Source of the DNA: Clostridia bacterium
Lineage (GTDB): Bacteria; Bacillota; Clostridia; RGIG6154
Reading direction: 5' to 3'
Assembly (NCBI GenBank): GCA_017410375.1
Contig: JAFQQW010000059.1
Span: 90,321 to 154,320 of the forward strand
Length of the DNA stretch: 64,000 nt
The first letter of the stretch is position 1. The number at the start of each line of letters is the position of its first letter. Made by a program: the position numbers and the translations under genes. The notes beneath the pieces are model-generated. The model was not told the DNA's origin. It was given only the letters and a program-made list of their open reading frames with translations, and did no database searches. Below, piece after piece: positions 20,002 to 29,506 of this stretch.

Positions 20002-22617
20002 TTATAAGATTTCGTCTGCTTTTTTCTTAATTTCAAACAATTTGTTCATCGCCTCAATGGGAGACAACACATTAATATCAATTTTTTTGATTTCTTCCAG
20101 CAACTCATCCTTGGGCGCCTGAGAAAAATCAAACTGTAGCCCTTGGGTTTCGGGTAGCTTGCTCACTTTTTCTTTTCCCTTAACCTGCACCGTGCCCTTT
20201 TCCTCCAAAGCCTTTAAAATGGTTTTGGCGCGTTTAATAACCGTGTCGGGGATGCCTGCAAGAGAGGCTACCTCAATACCGTAGCTCTCGTCTGCTCCGC
20301 CCCGTACAATTTTACGCAGGAACACAACGGTATCGTCCCTTTTTTTAGCAACCACCGAGTAGTTTTTCACGCCCGGGATTTTGTCCTCTAATTCGGTCAG
20401 CTCGTGGTAATGGGTTGCAAACAGCGTTCTTGCGCCGATTTTCTTGGCATCTGCAATATATTCCACCACCGCCCAGGCAATGGAAAGCCCGTCAAAGGTA
20501 GAGGTACCGCGTCCGATTTCGTCCAAAATCAGCAGGCTGTTTTCGGTGGAATTTTCGATGATGTTCGCCACCTCGTTCATTTCCACCATGAAAGTGCTCT
20601 GTCCCGAGGACAGGTCATCCGAAGCCCCGATACGGGTAAAGATTTTATCCACAATACCGATTCTTGCAGAGGACGCAGGCACAAAGCTTCCCATCTGCGC
20701 CATAATGACAATAAGCGCTGTCTGACGCATGTAAGTAGACTTACCTGCCATGTTCGGTCCCGTGATGATGGAAAACGCACTGTCCTTTTTGTCTAAGTAT
20801 GTGTCATTCGGCACAAACAGAGAATCTGTCATCACCTTTTCCACCACCGGGTGTCTGCCGTCTTTAATATCAATCTCGCCCGACAAATCAATTTCAGGCT
20901 TTACATAGTTGTTTTTGTATGCGGTTTCTGCAAGAGATGCCAAAACATCCATGCTTGCAATCACCTTTGCGGTACGCTGAATCCGCTCAATTTCGTCACG
21001 GATACGTTCGCGGATGGCACAGAATAATCTGTATTCCTTTGCCACAATTTTGTCGTCCGAGCGAAGCACCAAATCTTCAATCACCTTCAGCTCGTCGGTT
21101 ATGTACCGCTCACAGTTGGCTAAAGTCTGCTTGCGCACATAATGAGCAGGCACCAAATCAAAGTAAGACTTTGTAACCTCAATATAGTACCCGAACACCT
21201 TGTTGAAGTTAATTTTCAAATTCTTGATGCCGGTTTCTTCTCTTTCTTTTGCTTCTAAGGTTAAAAGTTGGCTTGCACCGTCCTCTTTGCCGCTTCTCCA
21301 GGTATCCAGCTCCTCATCATAGCCTTTTTTGATGATACCGCCTTCACGCACCGTAAAGGGCGCGTCATCATCAATTGCCGCGTGGATGACATTCCGGATA
21401 TCCTCTAAATCGTCAAATTCGGTACAAAGCTCTTTGACCAGACTGCTGCTTAAATGGCGCATGCTCTGCAAAAGTGCAGGAAAGCTTTTGATGGACTCTT
21501 TTAAGCCCAGCATATCCTTCGGGTTTGCACTGCCGTAGTCAATTTTGGCAATCATGCGTTCCATATCGCGGATGCCTGAAAGGGCTGTACGAATTTCCGA
21601 ACGCAAAGCATGCTTTTGTAAAAGCTCTTCTACCGCTTCGTGTCTTCTGCGAATCTGTGCGCAGGATACCAGCGGCTGCTGTACCCAGGTTGCCATCATT
21701 CTGCCGCCCATAGCGGTGCAGGTTTTATCCAATACCCAAAGCAGACTCCCCTTTTTCTCCTGCTCGCGCATGGTTTTAGTCAGTTCTAAATTATATCTTG
21801 CCACCGTGTCTAAGCCCAAATACTGCTCCGACTGGTAAAATTCCACAAAATTAAACTGGGATAAATCGGTCATTTGGGTTTCTTCTAAATATGCAATCAA
21901 AAGTCCCGTTGCTAAAATACCGAGTCTTTCCTGCTCCACAACCGCCTTGGTCAGCTTGTTGGAAAGGTGCTTTTTTAAAAGCTCCACCGTTTCAGGCTCG
22001 GGCAATTCCGCACGTTTTTGTGCCAAGCATTTAAACTTATGCCCGATAAAATTCAGCACCGCCTTGTCTGCAGCTAAAAAGTCGTTATATACCACCTCGG
22101 AGGGGGAATACTTGGAAAGCTCGTTGAGCAAATCCGTTTTTGCCGCCACACCGCCCAAAGAGGTTGCATACAGCTCGCCTGTAGAAACGTCCGCCGCCGC
22201 AATGCCATAACCAAGACCCGATTTATAGATCGCAATCAAAAAGTTGTTTTTGGTATCCTCCAAAACGTCCGGCAGGGTAATGGTGCCGGGGGTGATGACC
22301 TTAATGACCTTGCGCTCTACAATCCCTGTTGCTTCGTTCGGGTCCTGGGTCTGTTCACAGATAGCTACCTTATAGCCTGCCTTTACAAGCTTTGCAATGT
22401 AGCCGTCACAGCTGTGAAAGGGTACGCCGCACATGGGTGCGCGTTCTTCCTGACCGCAGTCTCTGCCGGTTAAGGTTAATCCCAGAACTTCGGATGCTAC
22501 CTTCGCATCCCCGAAAAACATTTCATAAAAGTCCCCTAAACGGTAAAACACAATACAATCGGGATAATTGTCTTTAATTGCAAGATACTGCTTCATCATG
22601 GGGGTAAATTCCTTCAT
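20002..22617 (-). CDS. mutS: DNA mismatch repair protein MutS
   Basis: The 871-residue ATPase recognises base mismatches. Phe30 and Glu32 in GDFYEMF form the mismatch-wedging F-X-E motif. The Walker A loop GPNMAGKST is at 620-628, with LLILDEIGRGTSTFDG (Walker B/D-loop) and FATHYHELTEL after it. Length is normal. It lies 18 bp after miaB and 13 bp before mutL, so both repair partners are made from one transcript. Confidence 0.96.
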   Translation of the reverse strand: MKEFTPMMKQYLAIKDNYPDCIVFYRLGDFYEMFFGDAKVASEVLGLTLTGRDCGQEERAPMCGVPFHSCDGYIAKLVKAGYKVAICEQTQDPNEATGIVERKVIKVITPGTITLPDVLEDTKNNFLIAIYKSGLGYGIAAADVSTGELYATSLGGVAAKTDLLNELSKYSPSEVVYNDFLAADKAVLNFIGHKFKCLAQKRAELPEPETVELLKKHLSNKLTKAVVEQERLGILATGLLIAYLEETQMTDLSQFNFVEFYQSEQYLGLDTVARYNLELTKTMREQEKKGSLLWVLDKTCTAMGGRMMATWVQQPLVSCAQIRRRHEAVEELLQKHALRSEIRTALSGIRDMERMIAKIDYGSANPKDMLGLKESIKSFPALLQSMRHLSSSLVKELCTEFDDLEDIRNVIHAAIDDDAPFTVREGGIIKKGYDEELDTWRSGKEDGASQLLTLEAKEREETGIKNLKINFNKVFGYYIEVTKSYFDLVPAHYVRKQTLANCERYITDELKVIEDLVLRSDDKIVAKEYRLFCAIRERIRDEIERIQRTAKVIASMDVLASLAETAYKNNYVKPEIDLSGEIDIKDGRHPVVEKVMTDSLFVPNDTYLDKKDSAFSIITGPNMAGKSTYMRQTALIVIMAQMGSFVPASSARIGIVDKIFTRIGASDDLSSGQSTFMVEMNEVANIIENSTENSLLILDEIGRGTSTFDGLSIAWAVVEYIADAKKIGARTLFATHYHELTELEDKIPGVKNYSVVAKKRDDTVVFLRKIVRGGADESYGIEVASLAGIPDTVIKRAKTILKALEEKGTVQVKGKEKVSKLPETQGLQFDFSQAPKDELLEEIKKIDINVLSPIEAMNKLFEIKKKADEIL

Positions 22618-22635
22618 GTATTTCTCTCCCTTCTT

Positions 22636-24042
22636 TCAGACAATTTCGCCGTACAGAGACCAGGTTCTGATTTCTGTAATTTTTGCCGAAACCGTCTTTC
22701 CGATAAAGCTTTTGTCCGCACGGATGTTTACAACCTTGTTGCTTTCTGTCCGTGCCTCTAAAACCTCTTTATCGGTTTTACTTTCTCCCTCAACAAACAC
22801 GAGAAGAATTTTATCCTGATAGGATTCATTAATTTCCCTGGAAATATCATTCTGAAGCTTTACGAGCCGTTCAAAATTATGCTGAATTTGCTTGCCGTCC
22901 AAAACAGGCTCCATTTTTTCCGCTACAGTTCCTTTTCGCTTGGAATAGATAAACGTAAACAAGTTGTCAAACCGAACCTCTTTAACCAACGTCATGGTCT
23001 CTTCAAAATCCTCGTTGGTTTCGGTGGGAAAACCCACAATAACATCTGAGGTCAATGCAATATCAGGCATTTTCTCCCGAAGCTTTTTAACCGTTTCCAA
23101 GTATTTTTCCCGGGTATAGCTTCGATTCATCGCCTTTAAGGTTTTGTTACTGCCTGCCTGGAAGGGCAAATGCAATTGCTTACAAACCTTATCACACTCT
23201 GCCATGGCTAAGATAAGCTCGTCCGAAATATCTTTTGGATGACTGGTGGCAAAACGGATGCGTTCAATGCCGTCAATTTCGTTTACCGCTCTTAAAAGCT
23301 CCGCAAAGGTCATGCTTTCTTGCAAATCCTTGCCGTAGGAGTTTACATTCTGACCCAGTAACGTAATTTCCTTGCATCCGTCTTTGGCAAGACTTCTCAC
23401 TTCGTTCAGTACATCTTCAGGCAAACGGCTTCGTTCTCTGCCACGCACATAGGGTACAATGCAATAAGAGCAGAAATTGTTACAGCCGTACATCACGCTG
23501 ACCCATGCCTTGTATTTGTCATCTCTGAGCATCGGGATATCTTCGCAAATCTTACCGTCCGACTGAAATACATCAAACACACGGTTGCCCGACTTTGCCT
23601 TTTGCAAAAGCTCAGGAAATCTGTAAAGAGAATGGGTGCCGAACACCATACCCACATGACGGAAACGACGGAAGAAATCTTTGGCAATTTCCTCCTGCTG
23701 TACCATACATCCGCAAACGCCCACAATCAGCTTTTTGCGTTTGGCTTTCAAATGCTTTAACGCGCCCACATTGCCCTTTAATTTTTTCTCGGCATTTTCA
23801 CGCACGGCACAGGTGTTAAACAGAATCACTTCCGCTTCTTCCCGCACATCGGTCATTTCGTATCCCATGTTTGTGAGCATGCCCTTGATGCGTTCCGAAT
23901 CGTTTTCGTTCTGCTGACAGCCATAGGTAATTACGCAAGCCTTCGGTATATGCTTTCGCCGTTTGTTCTGTGCGGCGATTTTCTCTGTAATTTCTTTCTG
24001 ACGCATCATTTCGGACACGTCAATCCGCTTTTCCTGAGCCAT
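22636..24042 (-). CDS. miaB: tRNA-2-methylthio-N6-dimethylallyladenosine synthase
   Basis: MiaB is a radical-SAM methylthiotransferase acting on i6A37 of tRNA. The start at 24042 (MAQEKRI) is chosen because AAGGA lies eight bases upstream; an ATG three codons earlier overlaps that site. The 468-residue product has three N-terminal cluster cysteines (Cys42, Cys78, Cys112), the radical-SAM set Cys187/Cys191/Cys194 in YGCNNFCSYCIVP and a C-terminal TRAM domain. It is the first gene of the miaB-mutS-mutL-miaA-hfq unit behind a clear promoter. Confidence 0.95.
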   Translation of the reverse strand: MAQEKRIDVSEMMRQKEITEKIAAQNKRRKHIPKACVITYGCQQNENDSERIKGMLTNMGYEMTDVREEAEVILFNTCAVRENAEKKLKGNVGALKHLKAKRKKLIVGVCGCMVQQEEIAKDFFRRFRHVGMVFGTHSLYRFPELLQKAKSGNRVFDVFQSDGKICEDIPMLRDDKYKAWVSVMYGCNNFCSYCIVPYVRGRERSRLPEDVLNEVRSLAKDGCKEITLLGQNVNSYGKDLQESMTFAELLRAVNEIDGIERIRFATSHPKDISDELILAMAECDKVCKQLHLPFQAGSNKTLKAMNRSYTREKYLETVKKLREKMPDIALTSDVIVGFPTETNEDFEETMTLVKEVRFDNLFTFIYSKRKGTVAEKMEPVLDGKQIQHNFERLVKLQNDISREINESYQDKILLVFVEGESKTDKEVLEARTESNKVVNIRADKSFIGKTVSAKITEIRTWSLYGEIV

Positions 24043-24081
24043 ATTTTCCATCCTTCAAATTCATAAATGCTTATTCATTTT

Positions 24082-24110
24082 ATTATACCAAAGAATCGCC
24101 TTTTTTGCAA
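24082..24110 (-). promoter_or_regulatory. SigA-type promoter of miaB-mutS-mutL-miaA-hfq
   Basis: Minus strand: TTGCAA (24105-24110), 17 bp, TATAAT (24082-24087), 40 bp before the miaB start. Confidence 0.75.
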
Positions 24111-24131
24111 TAGAAAACAAAGATTTTTTAC

Positions 24132-24164
24132 AAAAAAATTCTCCCTTTTTTGAAGGGAGAATTT
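24132..24164 (-). terminator. Terminator of the GH3 gene
   Basis: Stem AAATTCTCCCTT / AAGGGAGAATTT followed on the minus strand by a U-run, nine bases after the GH3 stop. Confidence 0.85.
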
Positions 24165-24173
24165 AAATACATT

Positions 24174-25805
24174 TTATACGCCTCTTTCAAAGAAGCCTTT
24201 CAATTCCACGGGACTTTTTCCCACCGCAGGCTTTTCGCCCAAAAGCACCTTTACAAATGCCGACATGGTTTCTGCCGCTGCACTGTATGCGTTTACATAG
24301 GTACGCAAAAACGGAAGCTCGTAAAGCTTATACGGGTCACCGAAGGAGGTGAAAATTACACAAGGATGGTCCACCGCAACCCCACGCCAGAAGGGCATGA
24401 TATTATCCCAGTTAATCCGGAGTGTTCCGCCTAAATAGTTGATCGGTTCCATACGGCAGTTGATTAAAATACAGTCATAGTCGTCCTTGATTCTGCCGAG
24501 CAGATAGTGGTCATTGTCACTTAATGTATCCGCCACATATCCCCGCTTTTCAAGTTCTTCCGAAAGCACTTTGATATCCTGCATAAAAGCAAGGTCTGTT
24601 TTTCCGACTTTTTGCAAATTCACCAGCAAAAATTTTGCACCTTTTTTAGGAGAGAGCGGAATGAGATTTTGCGTGTTGCGGATAACCGTAATGCTTTTTT
24701 CAGCAATTTCCCGGGACAAAGCCTCAATATTTTCGCTCAAAACGATTGCATTTTCAATTTTATCCTGATCCTCAAACAATCGTGCCTTGGCTTTCAAACC
24801 AATTATTCGGATAAACGCATCCTTTAAACGTTCCTTGGTGATTTCGCCTGATTGAATCGCATCCACCAGATAATGAAAATCCTTGGGCAACGGGAACAGA
24901 AGCATATCACCGCCCGATTTAATAAAGGTAACCGACAGCTTATCGGGCGGACACATTACGCTTGTGCCGACCATACTCATGGCATCCGAAACCACGCAGC
25001 CTTCATAAGCCAGCTCCCCTTTCAAAAGGTCTGTGATGATTTTTTTGCTTAAGGTTGCAGGCTTTCCGCCAAGAACAGGGTCTACTTCGTCACCCACCCA
25101 GGGCAAATCAATATGCGCCACCATAACAGATGCCGTGCCCTGCTTAAACATTTCTTTATACACATACCCGAAGGTTTTCATCCATTCTTCCTTGGACAGA
25201 GAATTCACCGAAGTACAGAAATGCTGATTTCTGTCATCCATGCCGTCTCCGGGGAAATGCTTGCTTGCCGCCATCAGCATGCCGCTATTCTGCATACCTC
25301 TGATGTAAGCACCTGCAATTTTTGCCACCTGCTCAGGCTTATCGGACACTGCACGCACATTTACCACAGGGTTATCTTTGTTAAAATTGATATCTACAAT
25401 AGGGGCAAAATTCCAATGCACACCGTTTTTTCTGCAAATTTCGCCCGTAACGCGACCGGCTCTTTCAATCAGCTTTTCATCATCGCAAGCCCCCCAAGCC
25501 ATAGGTCTCGGGAAATACGCCTCGTCCTTTAAAACACAACCCGGACCGTTTTCCACATCCCCTGCAACAATAACGGGGATTTTTGTGTATTTGTTGGCAA
25601 TATCGGTAAATTGCTTAATCTGTTCCTTTGTGCTGTTTCCGCCAAAGAAAAGACCGCCCGGACGGATTTCCTTTGCAATTTCTTCAAATTGCTCGGGAGT
25701 TGTGCCGTTGTTTAACTGTATACACATAAGCTGACCTGCAAGGTCCTCCACAGACAGCTCATCAAACAATTTTTCTGCATACGCCTTTGAATTTTCAATA
25801 CCCAT
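24174..25805 (-). CDS. Glycoside hydrolase family 3, NagZ-like
   Basis: GH3 beta-N-acetylglucosaminidase-like enzyme of 543 residues. The start at 25805 is fixed by AGGAG seven bases upstream; a longer frame begins inside the promoter. There is no signal peptide. The NagZ-type loop KHFPGDGMDDRNQH at 182-195 supplies the His/Asp general acid pair, and Asp274 in VVSDAMSM is the expected nucleophile. A C-terminal alpha/beta sandwich (from about 390) follows, as in the two-domain Bacillus NagZ. Likely substrates are muropeptide fragments or chitobiose-type glycans inside the cell. It is a single-gene unit. Confidence 0.85.
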   Translation of the reverse strand: MGIENSKAYAEKLFDELSVEDLAGQLMCIQLNNGTTPEQFEEIAKEIRPGGLFFGGNSTKEQIKQFTDIANKYTKIPVIVAGDVENGPGCVLKDEAYFPRPMAWGACDDEKLIERAGRVTGEICRKNGVHWNFAPIVDINFNKDNPVVNVRAVSDKPEQVAKIAGAYIRGMQNSGMLMAASKHFPGDGMDDRNQHFCTSVNSLSKEEWMKTFGYVYKEMFKQGTASVMVAHIDLPWVGDEVDPVLGGKPATLSKKIITDLLKGELAYEGCVVSDAMSMVGTSVMCPPDKLSVTFIKSGGDMLLFPLPKDFHYLVDAIQSGEITKERLKDAFIRIIGLKAKARLFEDQDKIENAIVLSENIEALSREIAEKSITVIRNTQNLIPLSPKKGAKFLLVNLQKVGKTDLAFMQDIKVLSEELEKRGYVADTLSDNDHYLLGRIKDDYDCILINCRMEPINYLGGTLRINWDNIMPFWRGVAVDHPCVIFTSFGDPYKLYELPFLRTYVNAYSAAAETMSAFVKVLLGEKPAVGKSPVELKGFFERGV

Positions 25806-25832
25806 AGCAATGCTCCTTTGTTTTTTTATTTT

Positions 25833-25860
25833 ATTATAAATCAAGAAATCAAAAATTCAA
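25833..25860 (-). promoter_or_regulatory. Promoter of the GH3 gene
   Basis: Minus strand: TTGAAT (25855-25860), 16 bp, TATAAT (25833-25838). Confidence 0.65.
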
Positions 25861-25933
25861 TACAATAGTGGGTAAAAAATATGTATTTTTGCGTAGAAAA
25901 AAGAGCTATAAATTTATTACAGCCCCTCAATCT

Positions 25934-26587
25934 TTAATTTAAAAGCAGTTTGCATAGCTCTTGCACCGATTGCACAATATAATTTGCTCCTGCGTTCTGT
26001 AGCTCCTCCAAATCACCGTGTCCGTACAACACACCAACAGAGTCGATTTTATGGACTTTTGCACCTTCAATATCAAATTTACGGTCACCAATCATAACCG
26101 CCTCTTCGGGGTTATATCCTGCAACGCGCGAGATAGCAAGACGCATCACATCCGGCTTTTCCACCACCGTTTCATTCAAATCACTACCTGCAATCACATC
26201 AAAAAAGGGTGCAAGATTAAAGTGGCGCAGCACTTCTTTCGCCTGCGGCTCGGGCTTTGTGGTGGCTAAGCAAAGCACACCCCCTGCTTCTTTTAATCTT
26301 TTTAAAAGTTCAGGTATGCCGTCATACACCTTATTTTCATAAATGCCTTTTACCAAAAAACGCTCACGATAATACAGCAGTGCCTGCCGCGCAGTAGGCT
26401 CGTCAAACCCGTAATGCTCCATAAATGCAGGCACAAGCGGAGGTCCTATAAACTTACAAAGCTTTTTTCTGTCCGGCTCGTCAATACCAAGCTTTGAGAG
26501 GGCATACTGAATGCATTTGGTGATGCCCTCCTCCGGCTCGGTGAGTGTACCGTCCAAGTCGAATAATATGTATTTGTATTTCATCAT
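25934..26587 (-). CDS. HAD-superfamily phosphatase, phosphoglycolate-phosphatase-like
   Basis: A 217-residue HAD hydrolase with motif I DLDGTLTEPEEG (residues 11-22; Asp nucleophile), motif II/III around CLATTKPEPQ, and motif IV MIGDRKFDIEGA. The cap is of the helical Gph/PpaX type. Substrate is uncertain: small sugar phosphates or pyrophosphate are usual for this subgroup. Its start overlaps the stop of the fucosidase gene (ATGATG), so it is the last gene of the folD-SGNH-GH29 run. Confidence 0.8.
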   Translation of the reverse strand: MMKYKYILFDLDGTLTEPEEGITKCIQYALSKLGIDEPDRKKLCKFIGPPLVPAFMEHYGFDEPTARQALLYYRERFLVKGIYENKVYDGIPELLKRLKEAGGVLCLATTKPEPQAKEVLRHFNLAPFFDVIAGSDLNETVVEKPDVMRLAISRVAGYNPEEAVMIGDRKFDIEGAKVHKIDSVGVLYGHGDLEELQNAGANYIVQSVQELCKLLLN

Positions 26588-27819
26588 TCTTCAATATCTG
26601 CAACCGCTACACGAACCACATAATTGATGCCGTAAGCAAAGCCCGTAGCATGCATCAGGAAGGTGTCGCCCATCTGTGTAAAGGGTAATTCCTTATTATT
26701 ATCCATCCAGCGCAGATTGCTGATTTTGCCTTTCACCCCTGCAAAGGTGCGTGCCGCATCGTTGGACATGGAAACGGTAACGTCCTTGTCGCCGTCAATC
26801 TTTAAATCATGGATAAAGAAATACATTTTGTTGCCGTCACGGAGTGCAAAATCCTTGCCTCTGCCTTCCACACCGCAGGGCAATGCATTGCGGATGGCAG
26901 GCTCGAAAATCTTAACCCACTCGCCCACACATTCAAGCGTATATTTCTGAATGGGCAAAACACCGCCCTGGGCAGTAGGTCCGATGTTTAACAGATAGTT
27001 TGCACCGACTTTCCTGCAGGCACAGAGGGTTTCAATCAGCTGTGCGGTAGACTTGTTGTTAAAGTCACAAGAGCCAACACCCCAGTGGTCGTTAATGGTT
27101 TCGCACATTTCTGCCGCTAAGTATTTGGGCATCCCTTCTCGGTTCATTGGCTCGGGTCTGCCCTGTTCAAAGGTAACAGAGTCCAGTTCAATGTTACCCA
27201 AAGCACCGCGGTCATGAATACCTGTGTTATTGATAATCATTGCCTCGGGCTGATATTTACGGATGGTGGCATATAACTCGTCTTCTTTCCAGTCCGCATC
27301 TTTTTTGGACCAGTTGCCGTCAAACCACAAGCCTCCGATTTTGCCGTAGTTTTTACAAAGGATTTCAACCGATTTTCTTAAGTATTCCAGGTACGCATCA
27401 AAATCGGTTTCGAATTCGTCTTTCCACCAGTCTAAGGTTGTATGATAGAAAAACGGAATGATATCATGCTTGTTGCAGGCATCCACAAATTCGCGCACCA
27501 AATCACGCTTTGCAGGGCTGTGCGGTGCATCGTATTCATTCAAGCCACAAGTGTCATACAGCGAAAAGCCTTCGTGATGACGGGTGGTTAAGGTGATATA
27601 TTTCATACCTGCATTTTTGGCTGTCAGCACCAGTTCTTCCGCATTAAAATCCTCTGCAGTGAAGGTGTCAAACAGCTTCATATATTCTTCCTTGGGCATT
27701 TTGTACATGTGCATTGCCCATTCGCCTTTGCCCATCTGAGAATAAAGTCCCCAGTGTACAAACATACCGAATCCTAATTTTTCAAATCTTGCAATATAAG
27801 GTAACGCCTTTGGTATCAT
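26584..27819 (-). CDS. Alpha-L-fucosidase, GH29
   Basis: The 411-residue protein lacks a signal peptide and is probably cytoplasmic. The GH29 signature is clear: FGMFVHWGLYSQMGKGEWAM near the N-terminus, TTRHHEGFSLYDT at 78-90, and the nucleophile Asp167 in GGLWFDGNW. It releases terminal alpha-L-fucose from short oligosaccharides. It lies between the SGNH hydrolase and the HAD phosphatase with short or no gaps, and has an AAAGGAG site. No fucose kinase or aldolase genes are present in the window. Confidence 0.88.
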   Translation of the reverse strand: MIPKALPYIARFEKLGFGMFVHWGLYSQMGKGEWAMHMYKMPKEEYMKLFDTFTAEDFNAEELVLTAKNAGMKYITLTTRHHEGFSLYDTCGLNEYDAPHSPAKRDLVREFVDACNKHDIIPFFYHTTLDWWKDEFETDFDAYLEYLRKSVEILCKNYGKIGGLWFDGNWSKKDADWKEDELYATIRKYQPEAMIINNTGIHDRGALGNIELDSVTFEQGRPEPMNREGMPKYLAAEMCETINDHWGVGSCDFNNKSTAQLIETLCACRKVGANYLLNIGPTAQGGVLPIQKYTLECVGEWVKIFEPAIRNALPCGVEGRGKDFALRDGNKMYFFIHDLKIDGDKDVTVSMSNDAARTFAGVKGKISNLRWMDNNKELPFTQMGDTFLMHATGFAYGINYVVRVAVADIEE

Positions 27820-27833
27820 AGCTAAAATCTCCT

Positions 27834-28643
27834 TTAATCTTTAAAATCCTTATTGTATAAATCTGTGCCGATAAAGCCCACCTGATTGAAATCCTCCGGA
27901 TATTTCCGAATGATAAAATCAATGTAGGAGGCAACCATTTTGGCGGTTAACACATACCCCATGGGATTCATGTGTCCCATAAAGAAATGACGGTAAAACT
28001 CCGCATCATAAAGGGGTGCGTATTCTCTTAAATCCAGCACATAGGTGTGGTCAAACAGCTCTGCAATTTCGTGCAGAAGCTTCTGATGTGCATCCTCCAG
28101 CGCAACTCTTTTTTCATCCACGGGCTGTTTTTTCGGGATAGTCATTAAGAAAAACCGCGCACGGGGCTGAATTTCTCTGTACCGCTGAATAATCTGTCCG
28201 TAATAGCCCGCAAAGGACTTTTTGTTGTTGTGCCAATCGTTTACGTCAATGTCCGAAGCTTCGCCCAAGCCCCCTTCATATTCATCTATATGCGTTATAT
28301 CATTTACCCCAAGTGCTAAAATATAGCACTGGCACTTTTTGTCGGGATTCCAGAAATCCTTTTCGTCCGCAAAGGTTTTGCAGTATGTATCTGCACGCAT
28401 ACCGCCCCTGGAAAAATTGTATACCTCAGAACCCATCATTCGTGCCATGAACTGCCCCCAGGAATACTCGTACATGTCATGGTAACCGCGCTCGTTGTTT
28501 TCATTAAGCGATTCAAACTCACCCGACGACAAGCTGTCTCCCACGCAACCGATGGTGCGGAAAATACTGCAGAATCCGCCGTCGCTTACGATATTATCAA
28601 GAGGCTTTTCATTTTCGCCTGCATAAAATTTTGTGATATCCAT
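27834..28643 (-). CDS. SGNH/GDSL-family hydrolase
   Basis: A 269-residue esterase-like protein. Block I is CVGDSLSSGEFES (residues 34-46; Ser nucleophile), block III is ALGVNDITH (Asn of the oxyanion hole), and block V is GHMNPMGY near residue 235, with the catalytic His. No signal peptide. Placement next to a GH29 fucosidase suggests de-esterification (for example deacetylation) of imported glycans, but that is only context. It lies 2 bp after folD. Confidence 0.82.
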   Translation of the reverse strand: MDITKFYAGENEKPLDNIVSDGGFCSIFRTIGCVGDSLSSGEFESLNENNERGYHDMYEYSWGQFMARMMGSEVYNFSRGGMRADTYCKTFADEKDFWNPDKKCQCYILALGVNDITHIDEYEGGLGEASDIDVNDWHNNKKSFAGYYGQIIQRYREIQPRARFFLMTIPKKQPVDEKRVALEDAHQKLLHEIAELFDHTYVLDLREYAPLYDAEFYRHFFMGHMNPMGYVLTAKMVASYIDFIIRKYPEDFNQVGFIGTDLYNKDFKD

Positions 28644-28645
28644 CT

Positions 28646-29506
28646 TTATTCCTCCACAAAGCCCTGTACCTTTGCAGCTTTTACGGTATTTTGCATCAGC
28701 ATTGCAATGGTCATGGGTCCTACACCGCCGGGTACGGGTGTAATGGCACCTGCCACCTCTTTTACGGTCTCAAAATCCACGTCGCCGCAAAGCTTGCCGT
28801 TTTCATCTCTGTCCATACCCACGTCAATGACAACCGCACCGGGTTTTACCATGTCAGCGGTCACAAACTTCGGAATACCCACAGCCGCAACCAAAATATC
28901 TGCTTTTTTGGTCACTTCAGGCAGATTTTTGGTTCTGGAATGACAAATGGTTACCGTGCCGTTCTGGTGCAGCAAAAGCATCGCCTGGGGCTTGCCCACA
29001 ATGTTGCTTCTGCCGATAACCACACATTCTTTTCCGCAGATTTCAATGCCCGATTCCTTAATCAGCTCCATCACGCCTGCAGGAGTACAAGGCACAAAAT
29101 CAAAGTCGCCAATCATAATTTTACCCACGTTTACGGGATGGAACGCATCCACGTCCTTTTTGGGGTCGATAGCATACAAAACAGTCTTTTCGTCAATATG
29201 CTTCGGAAGCGGTAACTGTACCAAAATACCGTTTGTGGTCTTATCTTCGTTTAAGGTTTTTACCAATTCCAAAAGCTCTGCTTCAGTGGTTTCTGCAGGT
29301 AAAGCATATTTTACGGATTCAACACCGATTTCCGCACAAGCCTTTTCCTTGTTGCGCACATACACCTGAGAAGCTGGGTCTTCACCGACGATGACCACCG
29401 CGAGCTTTAGGCTGACGCCCTTTTCCTTTATCTTTTGTACCTTTTCTGCCAGTTCCGCCTTGATTCTTGCCGAAACCGCCTTGCCGTCCAGAATTTTTGC
29501 TGTCAT
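28646..29506 (-). CDS. folD: Bifunctional methylene-THF dehydrogenase / cyclohydrolase
   Basis: FolD interconverts 5,10-methylene-, methenyl- and 10-formyl-tetrahydrofolate. The 286-residue protein shows [13 protein letters not shown] (about 50-62; catalytic Lys), QLPLPKHID, the Rossmann segment [12 protein letters not shown] and [12 protein letters not shown]. The start at 29506 is supported by a full AAAGGAGG site. That site and the first 41 codons lie inside the end of ygiQ in a different frame, giving a 125-bp overlap. Confidence 0.94.
   Translation of the reverse strand: MTAKILDGKAVSARIKAELAEKVQKIKEKGVSLKLAVVIVGEDPASQVYVRNKEKACAEIGVESVKYALPAETTEAELLELVKTLNEDKTTNGILVQLPLPKHIDEKTVLYAIDPKKDVDAFHPVNVGKIMIGDFDFVPCTPAGVMELIKESGIEICGKECVVIGRSNIVGKPQAMLLLHQNGTVTICHSRTKNLPEVTKKADILVAAVGIPKFVTADMVKPGAVVIDVGMDRDENGKLCGDVDFETVKEVAGAITPVPGGVGPMTIAMLMQNTVKAAKVQGFVEE

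Noticed and set aside
19989..20036. Longer N-terminus for MutL
   Set aside because: It would overlap mutS; the GGAG site and the conserved MGKIQVL start support 19988.
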